From positions 186,001-250,000 of the forward strand of contig NZ_FOZX01000006.1 in the NCBI RefSeq assembly GCF_900116135.1: 64,000 nt of DNA. The letters run 5' to 3'. The notes below the pieces were generated by a model. It saw nothing but the letters and a program-made list of their open reading frames with translations, was not told the DNA's origin and made no database searches. Position numbers and translations under genes: made by a program. Shown here one piece after another: positions 6,440 to 14,725 of the stretch. Each line of letters opens with the position of its first letter. The stretch's first letter is position 1. The DNA is from Saccharopolyspora flava (GTDB lineage: Bacteria > Actinomycetota > Actinomycetes > Mycobacteriales > Pseudonocardiaceae).

Positions 6440-8755
6440 ATGATCGACAAACGTTTCACGGGGTTTCGGGGGCAACGGGTGCCGAGCGGCAGGGTGAAGG
6501 AGAACGGCAGCGGTCCGCAGACCGCGGCCGAACGTCGGGTGGACGAGCTGCTGCGCAGCGGCGTTCCGGAGACGCCGGGAGGCGTCCCGCTCGACGTGCA
6601 CGCCGAGGAGCACGAGCCCGACCAGGAGATCCGGGGCGAGTTCCTGTCCCGGCGGCTGATCGAGTCGCCGGACGAGACGGGCCGCCGCCCCTTCTCCCGG
6701 CGAGCCCGGCAGCAGCCGGTGATCCTCATCCAGGACGCGGTGATCAGCGGCTGCCTCAACCTGCGCGCCGCCGAACTGCCCTACCTGCTGGAGTTCGTGC
6801 GCTGCCGGTTCCTCGAATCGCCCGACGTGCGGCAGGCCTCGATGGCCGGGCTGATCCTGCGGGACTGCCTGCTGCCCGGGATGCAGGCCCGGAACCTGCG
6901 CACCACCAGCGACACCCACCTGCTGCACTGCACCAGCCGCGGCGGGGTCATCGACCTCGCCGACGCCGAGCTCGGCGGATCGCTGCTGCTCAACGACAGC
7001 GAGCTGCACAACCCCGGGCACCGGGCCATCTACGCCGACCGGCTCACCGTGACCGGGGCGATGCTGGGGATGCGGCTCAACGTCGCGGGCGAGATCCGCA
7101 TCCCCGGCGCCAAGATCGGCGGCAACCTCACGCTGGCCGGGGCCTCGCTGCGCAACCGCGGCCGATTGGCCCTCAACGCCAACGGGATTCAGCTCGGCGG
7201 ATCGCTGCGCTGCGACGTCGACCCCAACACCGGGCGGTCGTTCACCGTGGCCGGGCTGGTCTTCATCCCGAGCGCGGTCATCTCCGGCGACCTGCGGATG
7301 CGCGACGCCGTCCTGGAACCCGGGATGAGCCCGCCGCGTCGCGGCGAATCCCCCTACGACGACCCGACCAGCACGCTCATCGCCGACCGCAGCCACGTGC
7401 ACGGCGACGTCGTGATGGACGAGAACTTCCGCAGCGGCGGCACGATCCGCATGATCAGCACCAGCATCGAGGGCGACCTGCGGCTCTCCGGCGCGCAGAT
7501 CGACCTCACCTGGGCGCAGACCGCGCGGGCCGCCGTGGACCGCTCGCTGCGCGCGATCCACCTCGACGGCACCGAGATCCGCGGCAACCTCGCCGCCGGC
7601 CGGGTCGACGTGTGGGGCGAGTGGCGGATGACCGACGTGCGGGTGCACGGCAGCTTCCAGCTCAACCGGGCGCGGCTGGTCGGGGCGCGCACCGACGTGC
7701 TGCAGGCCAGCAGGATCACCGTGGGCAGCAACCTCGACTGCCGGGAGGCCGACATCGCAGGCTCGGTGCAGCTGCAGGGCGCGTCGGTCGGCGCGAACCT
7801 CGACATGCGCGCCACCGAGCTCACCAAACCCGCCTGGCACCGGCACCGGCTCGCCTACAAGGCCTCGGTCGACCTGCGCGGCGCCCGCGTCGCGCGAGAC
7901 CTGGTGTGCGCCTCGGGTGTTCGGCCGTTCGTCGCCGAGGGCGAGATCCAGCTGCGCCGGGCCGAGGTCGGCAGGCAGGCCAACTTCTACGGCGCCCGGC
8001 TCGGGGACGGCTTGAGCCGCAACGCCCTCAACGGGTTCGGCATGGTCGTCCAGGAGCTGACGCTCAACGTCGAGGAGCCGCCGAAGGGGCGAATCCTGTT
8101 GCGGCAGGCCCAGTGCGAGCTGCTGTCCGACAACGCCGCGCTGTGGGAGGCCGGTGGCGGCGTCGACGTCGACGACTTCACCTACGACAACTTCACCGAC
8201 AGCGTCGAGCCCACCGACGTCGGCAAGGTCCAGGAGCGGCTGGCCTGGCTGCGCGCCAACTCCGGCGACCGCTACCAGCCCGGCCCGTACGACCAGCTGG
8301 CTCGGGTGTTCAGCAACAACGGGAACGAGGAGCACGCGGTCACGGTGCTGATCGAGAAGCAGCGCCGCCGCTACAAGGCGATCGCGGCCTCCACCCGCGC
8401 GGCGTTCCGGGCGCCGGTGCGGTTGTGGAGCTTCCTGCAGCTCATCACGGTCAGCTACGGGTACCGCCCGCTGCGCGCGCTGATCTGGCTGGTGCTGCTG
8501 TCGGCGGCGGGCACGACGTGGTTCTCGATGCACGGGCCGCTGCAGCCGGTCAACGAGGAGGACCACCCGCACTGGAGCCCGCTGCTCTACACCGTCGACC
8601 AGCTGGTGCCGATCATCAACCTCGGCCACGACGTGATGTGGCGGACCTCGGGGACCTCGCAGTGGATCACGGTCGCGCTCATCGCGGCGGGCTGGATCCT
8701 GGCCACCACGGTGGCCGCCGGCATCACCCGGGCCCTGCGCCGCGACATCCAGTGA
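6440..8755 (+). CDS. Membrane-anchored beta-helix repeat protein
   Basis: This 771-aa protein consists mostly (about 90-560) of degenerate repeats like GGSLLLNDSEL, GGNLTLAGASL, GSVQLQGASVGANLDM, giving a right-handed beta-helix resembling pentapeptide-repeat or bactofilin folds. A polar region follows (570-650), then two hydrophobic C-terminal helices (about 675-700 and 735-765), so the helix should sit on the cytoplasmic face. Similar actinobacterial proteins are often labelled membrane-associated oxidoreductases, but no catalytic or cofactor motif is visible here. ATG chosen as the longest supported start; ribosome-binding site weak. Monocistronic. Confidence 0.65.
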   Translation: MIDKRFTGFRGQRVPSGRVKENGSGPQTAAERRVDELLRSGVPETPGGVPLDVHAEEHEPDQEIRGEFLSRRLIESPDETGRRPFSRRARQQPVILIQDAVISGCLNLRAAELPYLLEFVRCRFLESPDVRQASMAGLILRDCLLPGMQARNLRTTSDTHLLHCTSRGGVIDLADAELGGSLLLNDSELHNPGHRAIYADRLTVTGAMLGMRLNVAGEIRIPGAKIGGNLTLAGASLRNRGRLALNANGIQLGGSLRCDVDPNTGRSFTVAGLVFIPSAVISGDLRMRDAVLEPGMSPPRRGESPYDDPTSTLIADRSHVHGDVVMDENFRSGGTIRMISTSIEGDLRLSGAQIDLTWAQTARAAVDRSLRAIHLDGTEIRGNLAAGRVDVWGEWRMTDVRVHGSFQLNRARLVGARTDVLQASRITVGSNLDCREADIAGSVQLQGASVGANLDMRATELTKPAWHRHRLAYKASVDLRGARVARDLVCASGVRPFVAEGEIQLRRAEVGRQANFYGARLGDGLSRNALNGFGMVVQELTLNVEEPPKGRILLRQAQCELLSDNAALWEAGGGVDVDDFTYDNFTDSVEPTDVGKVQERLAWLRANSGDRYQPGPYDQLARVFSNNGNEEHAVTVLIEKQRRRYKAIAASTRAAFRAPVRLWSFLQLITVSYGYRPLRALIWLVLLSAAGTTWFSMHGPLQPVNEEDHPHWSPLLYTVDQLVPIINLGHDVMWRTSGTSQWITVALIAAGWILATTVAAGITRALRRDIQ

Positions 8756-8759
8756 TCCC

Positions 8760-8787
8760 CGGAATTCCCGCTCCTTCGGGGGATTCC
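8760..8787 (+). terminator. Weak hairpin after the beta-helix gene
   Basis: GGAATTCCC pairs with the GGGGGATTCC segment across a short loop just after the stop codon. The stem includes a wobble pair, so this call is tentative. Confidence 0.4.
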
Positions 8788-8880
8788 TGACGCCGAGCGG
8801 GTGCAATCCCGCCGCCACGAGCCGTTCTCGTGCTCAGATCAAGAGGTTTGATCGTCTCTTGATCGGGTTCGGGAGGTCTC

Positions 8881-9750
8881 GTGCTGGGGTTGCGGTTGCC
8901 GGTGATCGCGGGCGTCGGGGTGATGGCGTTGCTGACGACGGGATTTCCCGCGTCGGCGCAGGAGGACGTGTTCGAGTACGTGGCGATGGGGGATTCGGCG
9001 GCGGCCGGGCCGCTGGTGCCGGGACCGGACCCGAACCTGCTGTGCTTCCGGTCGACGATGAACTACCCGCAGGTCGCGGCGGCTCGGCTGGGCGCGCAGC
9101 TCAAGGACGTGACGTGCTCGGGCGCCGACACCGAGGACTTCTCCGGCCGCCAGCACTTCGTGCTGCCCCCGCAGTACGACGCGCTGAGCCCGTCCACCGA
9201 CCTGGTCACGGTCACCATCGGCGGCAACGACGTGTCGCTGGTGCAGGCGGCGGTGTCGTGCCTGAACGCGCTGCCGGAGCCGGTCGGCTCGTCCTGCGCG
9301 GACCGGTTCACCGCGGACGGCGGGGACGAGCTGGCCGAGCGCATCGACGAGTTCACCCCGGACCTGGACGCGGCGCTGGACGAGATCGCCGACCGGGCGC
9401 CGAACGCCGAGATCGTGGTGGTCGGCTACGGCACCTACCTGCCGCCCGGCGGCTGCTACCCGAAGGAACCGATGTGGGCCCGCGACGCCGACTACATCCA
9501 GTCCAGTGTGGACAGGTTGAGCGCGCGGCTGGGCGAGCGGGCCCGGGCGCACGGCGCGAAGTTCGTCGACCTCGGCCCGGTCAGCGAGGGCCACGACGTG
9601 TGCCAGGCGCCGGACCAGAAGTACTTCGAAGGCGTCGTCCCGACCTCCTGGGCCGCTCCCCTGCACCCGAACGGCCGCGGCATGACGGCCTTCGGCAACG
9701 CCGTGGCCGACGCGGTGTCAGGACCCCAGCAGCGTGTTGAGGCGGGGTGA
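8881..9750 (+). CDS. Secreted SGNH/GDSL hydrolase (lipase/esterase)
   Basis: This 289-aa protein has a signal peptide (about 1-26, cleavage near ASA-QED). SGNH blocks are visible: GDS with nucleophile Ser39, a SGAD block II, GGND with Asn116, and a C-terminal APLHPNG with the catalytic His. Several Cys residues suggest disulfides, as in Streptomyces extracellular lipases. It should hydrolyse esters outside the cell; substrate unknown. GTG start after GGGAGG. The 3' end overlaps the convergent ROK gene by 33 bp. Confidence 0.9.
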   Translation: MLGLRLPVIAGVGVMALLTTGFPASAQEDVFEYVAMGDSAAAGPLVPGPDPNLLCFRSTMNYPQVAAARLGAQLKDVTCSGADTEDFSGRQHFVLPPQYDALSPSTDLVTVTIGGNDVSLVQAAVSCLNALPEPVGSSCADRFTADGGDELAERIDEFTPDLDAALDEIADRAPNAEIVVVGYGTYLPPGGCYPKEPMWARDADYIQSSVDRLSARLGERARAHGAKFVDLGPVSEGHDVCQAPDQKYFEGVVPTSWAAPLHPNGRGMTAFGNAVADAVSGPQQRVEAG

Positions 9751-10932
9751 GTAGGCGTGGTCGAACACCAGTGACGCCGCGCCGACCGCGGCGGCGTCCT
9801 CGCCGATCAGCGCGGTCTCGACGCGCACCGGGCGCACCTGCGGCGCCCACACCTGCGCGGTGATCACCTTCGACACGCGGTTGCGCACCAGCTCGGAGAC
9901 GTGCCGCAGCGCGGGTCCGCCGAGCACCACGCGGTCCACGTCGAGCACGCTGACCACCGAGGCGAGCGCCTGGCCGAGGCGGGTCGCGGTCTGCCGCAGC
10001 ACCTTGCGGGCCGCGGCCTCCCCGGCCGCCGCGTCCTTGCACAGCTGGTCGTAGGCGGCGGTGACCGAGGTGGGCGCGGGCCGGCCGATGGCCGCGCGCC
10101 AGTCGGAGACGACGGCGCGCATCGAGCAGTAGGCCTCCAGGCAACCGCGCCTGCCGCAGTGGCACTCGCGGGCGCCGCCGCTGTGCACGTGCCCGATCTC
10201 GCCGGCGTTGTTGCTGACCCCGCGGTGCACCTGGTCGCCGAGCACGACGCCGATGCCGACGCCGGTTCCCAGGTAGACGTAGACGAACGAGCCGGAGCGC
10301 TGGGCGCAGCCGGACCAGCGCTCGCCGATGGCGGCGGCGGTGGCGTCGTTGTCCATCACCACCGGCAGCGCGAACCGCTCCTCGACGAGGTCGGCGAGCG
10401 GAACCTCGGTCCAGCCCTCGAGGTTCGGCGGGTCGAGGACCGTGCGGTGGGCGAGGTCCAGCGGCCCGGGCACCGCGAGTCCGGCGCCCAGCACCCGGTC
10501 GGGTTCCAGGCCGGAGCGGCGCACCAGCTGCTGGCCGATGCGGGTGAGCGCGGCGGCGACGGAGGCGGGCGCGGCGTCGGCGGGCAGCCGCCGGGTGGCG
10601 CGCAGCCGGACCCCGCCCGCGAGGTCGACGAGCACGCCGGTGATGCGCTCGGGGTCGAGGTGCAGGCCGATGGCGGAGTAGGCGTCGGGCACGACCTTGA
10701 GCAGCACCCGCCGCTTGCCGCCGGTGGAGGGCGCGTGCCCGTTCTCGGTGACCAGCCCCTCGTCCATCAGCGCCCGCACGATGTTGGACATCGTCTGCGC
10801 GGTCAGACCGGTGCGCTGGGCGAGTTCGACTCGGCTGATCTCGCCGTGACGCCGGATCGTGTCCAGCACGACCGACCGGTTGAACCCCCCGACCCGGGGC
10901 AGGTTCGTCCCCTGCCACGACGCACTCGCCAT
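9718..10932 (-). CDS. ROK-family transcriptional repressor
   Basis: This 404-aa protein has an N-terminal winged helix-turn-helix (about 18-75: SRVELAQRTGLTAQTMSNIV) followed by a ROK sugar-kinase-like domain. The ROK zinc motif is intact (His248, Cys257, Cys259, Cys264), but no kinase activity is expected for this subgroup. It is divergently transcribed from the sugar ABC operon starting at 11054 and is the obvious candidate regulator, with sugar as inducer. ATG start with AGGAGAGC upstream. Confidence 0.9.
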   Translation of the reverse strand: MASASWQGTNLPRVGGFNRSVVLDTIRRHGEISRVELAQRTGLTAQTMSNIVRALMDEGLVTENGHAPSTGGKRRVLLKVVPDAYSAIGLHLDPERITGVLVDLAGGVRLRATRRLPADAAPASVAAALTRIGQQLVRRSGLEPDRVLGAGLAVPGPLDLAHRTVLDPPNLEGWTEVPLADLVEERFALPVVMDNDATAAAIGERWSGCAQRSGSFVYVYLGTGVGIGVVLGDQVHRGVSNNAGEIGHVHSGGARECHCGRRGCLEAYCSMRAVVSDWRAAIGRPAPTSVTAAYDQLCKDAAAGEAAARKVLRQTATRLGQALASVVSVLDVDRVVLGGPALRHVSELVRNRVSKVITAQVWAPQVRPVRVETALIGEDAAAVGAASLVFDHAYSPRLNTLLGS

Positions 10933-10963
10933 GAAGCTCTCCTCGTTGAGACGCGCATGATCA

Positions 10964-10992
10964 TTGACTTGTGCAAACGATTGGACTTAAGT
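10964..10992 (+). promoter_or_regulatory. Promoter and likely ROK operator of the sugar ABC operon
   Basis: A -35 TTGACT (10964-10969), 17-bp spacer and -10 TTAAGT (10987-10992) face the sugar operon. The spacer contains GTGCAAACG, and ATTGACTT / ATTGGACTT form a direct repeat. ACTTAAGT (10985-10992) is palindromic. Repressor binding here would block the operon; inferred from position. Confidence 0.5.
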
Positions 10993-11053
10993 TGCCCACG
11001 AGTGTGATCCGGATCTCAGGTTAGTCGCAAGCGCCACAGGCCGGAGGAGCCAG

Positions 11054-12388
11054 ATGCGCCGGAGAACCGCGTTAGCCGTCATCCTCACCGCCACCCTGGG
11101 TCTTCCCGCCTGCGGAGGAGCCGCCGAGGACCCGAACACGATCACCGTCGCCTACCACCGCTACGGCAACACGCTGCAGGTCGAGGCGCTCATGCAGCGC
11201 GTGAAGCAGCAGTACGAGCAGGCCCACCCCGGCAAGTTCGTCAAGCTCGACCCGGTCGTCGCGCCGGAGAGCGAGTACCTGTCCAAGCTCCAGCTGCGGA
11301 TGCGCTCCGAGTCCACCGCGCCCGACGTGCTCTACGAGGACTCGTTCCACGTCAACTCCGACGTCGAGGCCGAGTACCTGCTGCCGCTGGACGACCGGCT
11401 CGCCCGGTGGCCCGACTGGAACTCCGCCTACATCGGCGCCACCAAGCAGGCGGGCAAGGCCGCCGACGGCCGGACCTACGGCGTTCCGCTCGACACCGAC
11501 ACGCGCGGGCTCTGGTACAACCGGGAGCTCTTCGCCGAGGCCGGCCTGCCCGCGGAGTGGACGCCCCGCACCTGGGACGACGTGCTGGCCGCCGCCCGCC
11601 AGATCAAGCAGCGGCGCCCCGACGTCATCGGCATCGACATGCCGCTGGGCAAGGCCGAAGGCGAGTCGGTGAGCATGCAGACCGTCGAGATGCTGCTCTA
11701 CGGAACCCGCACCGGCACCCTCTACGACGAGCGGCAGCGCAAGTGGGTTGTGCCCAGCGAGGGTTTCCGCGACGCGATGGGATTCCTGTCCACCGCGGTC
11801 GGCGAGGGCCTGACGCAGAGCAAACCGCAGATCGCCGACGCCCAGTACGACAAGAACCAGCGCGACCAGCTCGCCCACGAGGGCGAGGTCGCCATCCGGC
11901 TCGACGGCAGCTTCGCCTCCGGCAACTGGCAGGACGCGGGCTGGACCGACTGGCCGCGGACCATGTCGGCGACGCCGATGCCCACCCAGCACGGCCAGGC
12001 CCCGGGCACCGTGACGCTCTCCGGCGGCTGGACGCTGGCGGTCAGCGCGGTCAGCGACAAGCCCGACGACGCCTTCGCGTTCATCACGCAGGCGCTGAGC
12101 GCCGACAACGTCGTGCAGTACTCGGCGGCGACCGGCAACCTGCCCGCGCGAGCCGACGCCGCCGCCGATCCGCGGGTGACCGACGCCAACCCGCTCAACC
12201 GGTTCTGGATCGGCCTGCTGGACAACACCCACTACCGCCCGGCGCTGCCGGAGTACCCGAAGGTCTCCGAGGAGATCCAGAAATCCGTCCTCGACGTCGT
12301 CGCCGGGAAACCGCCCGCCGAGGTCGCGGACCGGTGGGCGCAGCAGGTCTCGCGGATCGTGGAACCGGCCAACACCCGGGCGGGCTGA
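11054..12388 (+). CDS. Sugar ABC transporter substrate-binding lipoprotein
   Basis: This 444-aa family 1 extracellular solute-binding protein has lipobox LPAC at about 17-20. It carries ITVAYHRYGNT, a DVLYEDSFHVNS segment, VPLDTDTRGLWYNRELF and SGGWTLAVSA, all typical of CUT1-type oligosaccharide binding proteins. The substrate cannot be determined. ATG preceded by GGAGGAG at 11042-11048. First gene of a three-gene operon with the two permeases. Confidence 0.9.
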   Translation: MRRRTALAVILTATLGLPACGGAAEDPNTITVAYHRYGNTLQVEALMQRVKQQYEQAHPGKFVKLDPVVAPESEYLSKLQLRMRSESTAPDVLYEDSFHVNSDVEAEYLLPLDDRLARWPDWNSAYIGATKQAGKAADGRTYGVPLDTDTRGLWYNRELFAEAGLPAEWTPRTWDDVLAAARQIKQRRPDVIGIDMPLGKAEGESVSMQTVEMLLYGTRTGTLYDERQRKWVVPSEGFRDAMGFLSTAVGEGLTQSKPQIADAQYDKNQRDQLAHEGEVAIRLDGSFASGNWQDAGWTDWPRTMSATPMPTQHGQAPGTVTLSGGWTLAVSAVSDKPDDAFAFITQALSADNVVQYSAATGNLPARADAAADPRVTDANPLNRFWIGLLDNTHYRPALPEYPKVSEEIQKSVLDVVAGKPPAEVADRWAQQVSRIVEPANTRAG

Positions 12389-12391
12389 GCG

Positions 12392-13270
12392 GTGACGGCC
12401 GTGCGGCGGTGGCTGGCGCCGATGGCGCCCGCCGTGCTGCTGCTCGGGCTGTTCGTGATCGGCCCGATCCTGTGGAGCGCCTACGTCTCGTTCACCGACG
12501 CCGCGCTGACCGGGGCGGCCGCGAGCTCGCCGGAGTTCGTCGGGCTCGACAACTACCGGCGGATGTTCGCCGATCCGGCGCTGTGGCACGCGGTGTGGAT
12601 GACCGTGGTGTTCACCGTCGGGTCGGCGGTGATCGGGCAGAACTGCCTGGGCATGGCGATCGCGCTGCTCACCCGGCACCGCAACCGCTGGGTGCGCGAC
12701 GTCGTGGGCGTTGCGGTGGTCTCGGCGTGGGTGCTGCCGGAGCTGGTGGCCGCGTTCGCGATCTACGCGTTCCTCAACTCCGACGGCACGCTGAACAACC
12801 TGCTGGCGGCGTTGGGACTGGAGGGCGTGGACTGGCTGTACCGCGTGCCGATGCTCGCCGTCGTGCTCGGCAACGTCTGGCGCGGGACGGCGTTCTCGAT
12901 GCTGGTCTACCAGGCGGCGCTCGCCGAGGTGCCCGGCGATCTCACCGAGGCCGCCGAGGTCGACGGGGCCGGGGTGCTGCGCCGGTTCTGGCACGTGACG
13001 CTGCCGGTGCTCCGCCGGACCATCGCGACGAACCTGATGCTGATCACGCTGCAGACCATCGGCGTGTTCACGCTCATCTACGTGCTCACCGCGGGCGGGC
13101 CGAACGCGGCGACGCAGACGCTGCCGCTGCTGATGTACGACTCGGCCTTCGAGTTCGACGAGATCGGGTACGGCGCGACGATCTCCCTGGTGCTGCTGGC
13201 GATCGGCGGGCTGTTCGCGGTGCTCTACGCCGCCAGCATCGGCGATCCGGACGAGGACGGGACGCGATGA
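12392..13270 (+). CDS. Sugar ABC transporter permease, MalF type
   Basis: This 292-aa subunit has about six membrane helices and begins with APMAPAVLLLGLFVIGPILWS, typical of the first CUT1 permease. The EAA loop reads EAAEVDGAGVLRRFW. GTG start 3 nt after the binding-protein stop indicates coupling, and the end overlaps the next gene by 4 bp (ATGA). Confidence 0.9.
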   Translation: MTAVRRWLAPMAPAVLLLGLFVIGPILWSAYVSFTDAALTGAAASSPEFVGLDNYRRMFADPALWHAVWMTVVFTVGSAVIGQNCLGMAIALLTRHRNRWVRDVVGVAVVSAWVLPELVAAFAIYAFLNSDGTLNNLLAALGLEGVDWLYRVPMLAVVLGNVWRGTAFSMLVYQAALAEVPGDLTEAAEVDGAGVLRRFWHVTLPVLRRTIATNLMLITLQTIGVFTLIYVLTAGGPNAATQTLPLLMYDSAFEFDEIGYGATISLVLLAIGGLFAVLYAASIGDPDEDGTR

Positions 13271-14106
13271 TCGGAGTGACCCTCGCGCGGCGGCGCTCGG
13301 TGTCGGTGCTGGTGCACCTGGTGCTGGCGGTGGTCGCGCTCGCCTTCGCGGCCCCGCTGCTGTGGCTGGTCACCGCGTCGTTCGACGCCGATGCGCCGCT
13401 GTCGGCGCGGATTCCCGGTGCGTTGACGCTGGACAACTTCGCGCAGGTGCTCAGCTGGGAGACCAGCGTCCGTCCACTGTGGAACGGACTGCTGATGTGC
13501 GGTGGCGCGGCGCTGCTGTCGGTGGTCTCGGCGGTGCTGTGCGCCTACCCGCTGTCGCGGTACCGGCTGCGGTTCGGGCGGCCGTTCCTGTACCTGGTGC
13601 TGTTCGCCTCGGGGCTGCCGATGACGGCCGTGATGGTGCCGGTCTACAGCATGTTCGTGCAGGTGGAGCTGGTGGATTCGATGGTCGGCACGACGCTGTT
13701 CCTGGCCGCCACCTCGCTGCCGATCGCGATCTGGATGACGAAGAACTTCATGGACGGCGTCCCGATCAGCCTGGAGGAGGCCGCGTGGGTGGACGGCGCG
13801 TCGGCGATGCAGGCGCTGCGGGGCGTGGTGCTGCCGCTGATCCTGCCGGGCGTGGGCGTCGTCGCGATCTTCACGTTCATCAACGCGTGGGGGAACTTCT
13901 TCGTCCCCTTCGTGCTGCTGCTCGATCCGGCGAAGCAGCCCGCCTCGGTGGGCGTCTTCGCGTTCTTCGGCCAGGGCGGGCTGATCGCCTACGGCCAGCT
14001 CGCGGCCTACTCGATCCTCTACACGACCCCGGTGATCGCCCTCTACCTCGTCGTCTCCCGCTACCTCGGAGGCGCGTTCAACCTCGCCGGTGCCATCAAG
14101 AGCTGA
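13267..14106 (+). CDS. Sugar ABC transporter permease, MalG type
   Basis: This 279-aa subunit has about six membrane helices and an EAA loop EEAAWVDGASAMQAL. It forms the channel with the preceding permease. No ATPase gene follows, so the system probably borrows a shared MsiK-type ATPase encoded elsewhere, as Streptomyces CUT1 systems do. Start ATG overlaps the upstream stop. Confidence 0.9.
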   Translation: MIGVTLARRRSVSVLVHLVLAVVALAFAAPLLWLVTASFDADAPLSARIPGALTLDNFAQVLSWETSVRPLWNGLLMCGGAALLSVVSAVLCAYPLSRYRLRFGRPFLYLVLFASGLPMTAVMVPVYSMFVQVELVDSMVGTTLFLAATSLPIAIWMTKNFMDGVPISLEEAAWVDGASAMQALRGVVLPLILPGVGVVAIFTFINAWGNFFVPFVLLLDPAKQPASVGVFAFFGQGGLIAYGQLAAYSILYTTPVIALYLVVSRYLGGAFNLAGAIKS

Positions 14107-14125
14107 ACTCCCGTCGGTCCCGTGG

Positions 14126-14409
14126 TGGAGGAAGTTTTCATGAAAACTGTCCGGACCTCGGGAGGAGACAGTTTTCATGAAAACTTCCCCCAACCCCAGG
14201 TGAGTTCGACGGGGAGTGGGGAGGAGTTGATGGCGTTTTCCCACCTCACAACGGGTTTCGTTGAGTGGTGGGGACAGTTTTCATGAAAACCTCCCGGTGA
14301 CGAGGTGAGGGAGGTTTTCATGAAAACTGTCGTCCCCCTGGGGAGATGAGATCCCCGTGGGGACCGTGGTCCCGTGGGGTGGGGGGAAGTTTTCATGAAA
14401 ACCTCCCCC
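14126..14409. repeat. Cluster of family D palindromes (TTTTCATGAAAA)
   Basis: GTTTTCATGAAAAC occurs five times, centred near 14140, 14177, 14283, 14320 and 14395. Copies 1-2 form a larger perfect inverted pair (AAGTTTTCATGAAAACTGTC and its complement), as do copies 3-4 (GACAGTTTTCATGAAAACC and its complement). Copy 5 stands alone between G and C runs. Another copy lies at 41528-41555. The array fills the gap between convergent units. Confidence 0.9.
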
Positions 14410-14421
14410 CACCCACGAAGG

Positions 14422-14541
14422 TCACCGAGGGAGGTCTGCGGGATCCCGGTGTTCGTCGTGGTTCGTCGGTGTCGACTTCTGGTCGATGAAGACCGCTGCC
14501 GCGGCCACCAGCGACAGCACCAGCAGTGCCAAGCCGGCCAT
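14422..14541 (-). CDS. Small single-helix membrane protein, 39 aa
   Basis: An ATG at 14541 (minus strand) is preceded by AAGGGGG at a good distance. The product starts MAGLALLVLSLVAAAAVF, one membrane helix, followed by a short polar tail ending PADLPR. No family recognised. It is supported only by the ribosome-binding site and helix, and lies downstream of pckG beyond its terminator. Confidence 0.45.
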   Translation of the reverse strand: MAGLALLVLSLVAAAAVFIDQKSTPTNHDEHRDPADLPR

Positions 14542-14627
14542 CGTGCACCCCCTTGCGTCCGACGTTGCTGTCGAGGACGTCCGTATGACGCGCGGCACAC
14601 CGGGGTGGTTGCGGGCTCGACGTGAAA

Positions 14628-14666
14628 AAGCGGCGGGAACCCTCGGGAGGAGGGTTCCCGCCGCTT
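14628..14666 (-). terminator. Rho-independent terminator of pckG
   Basis: A 17-bp stem (14628-14644 with 14650-14666), 5-nt loop and a following T-run on the minus strand. Strong intrinsic terminator. Confidence 0.9.
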
Positions 14667-14725
14667 CAGGTGGGCGTGCGACCGGTGCTTCCCACGACGA
14701 ACCGGTCGCGCACCGACCGGGTTCG

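Noticed and set aside
14126-14409. CRISPR array
   Set aside because: The repeats are self-palindromic, unevenly spaced (about 37 to 106 bp) and have no cas genes or unique spacers of fixed length.
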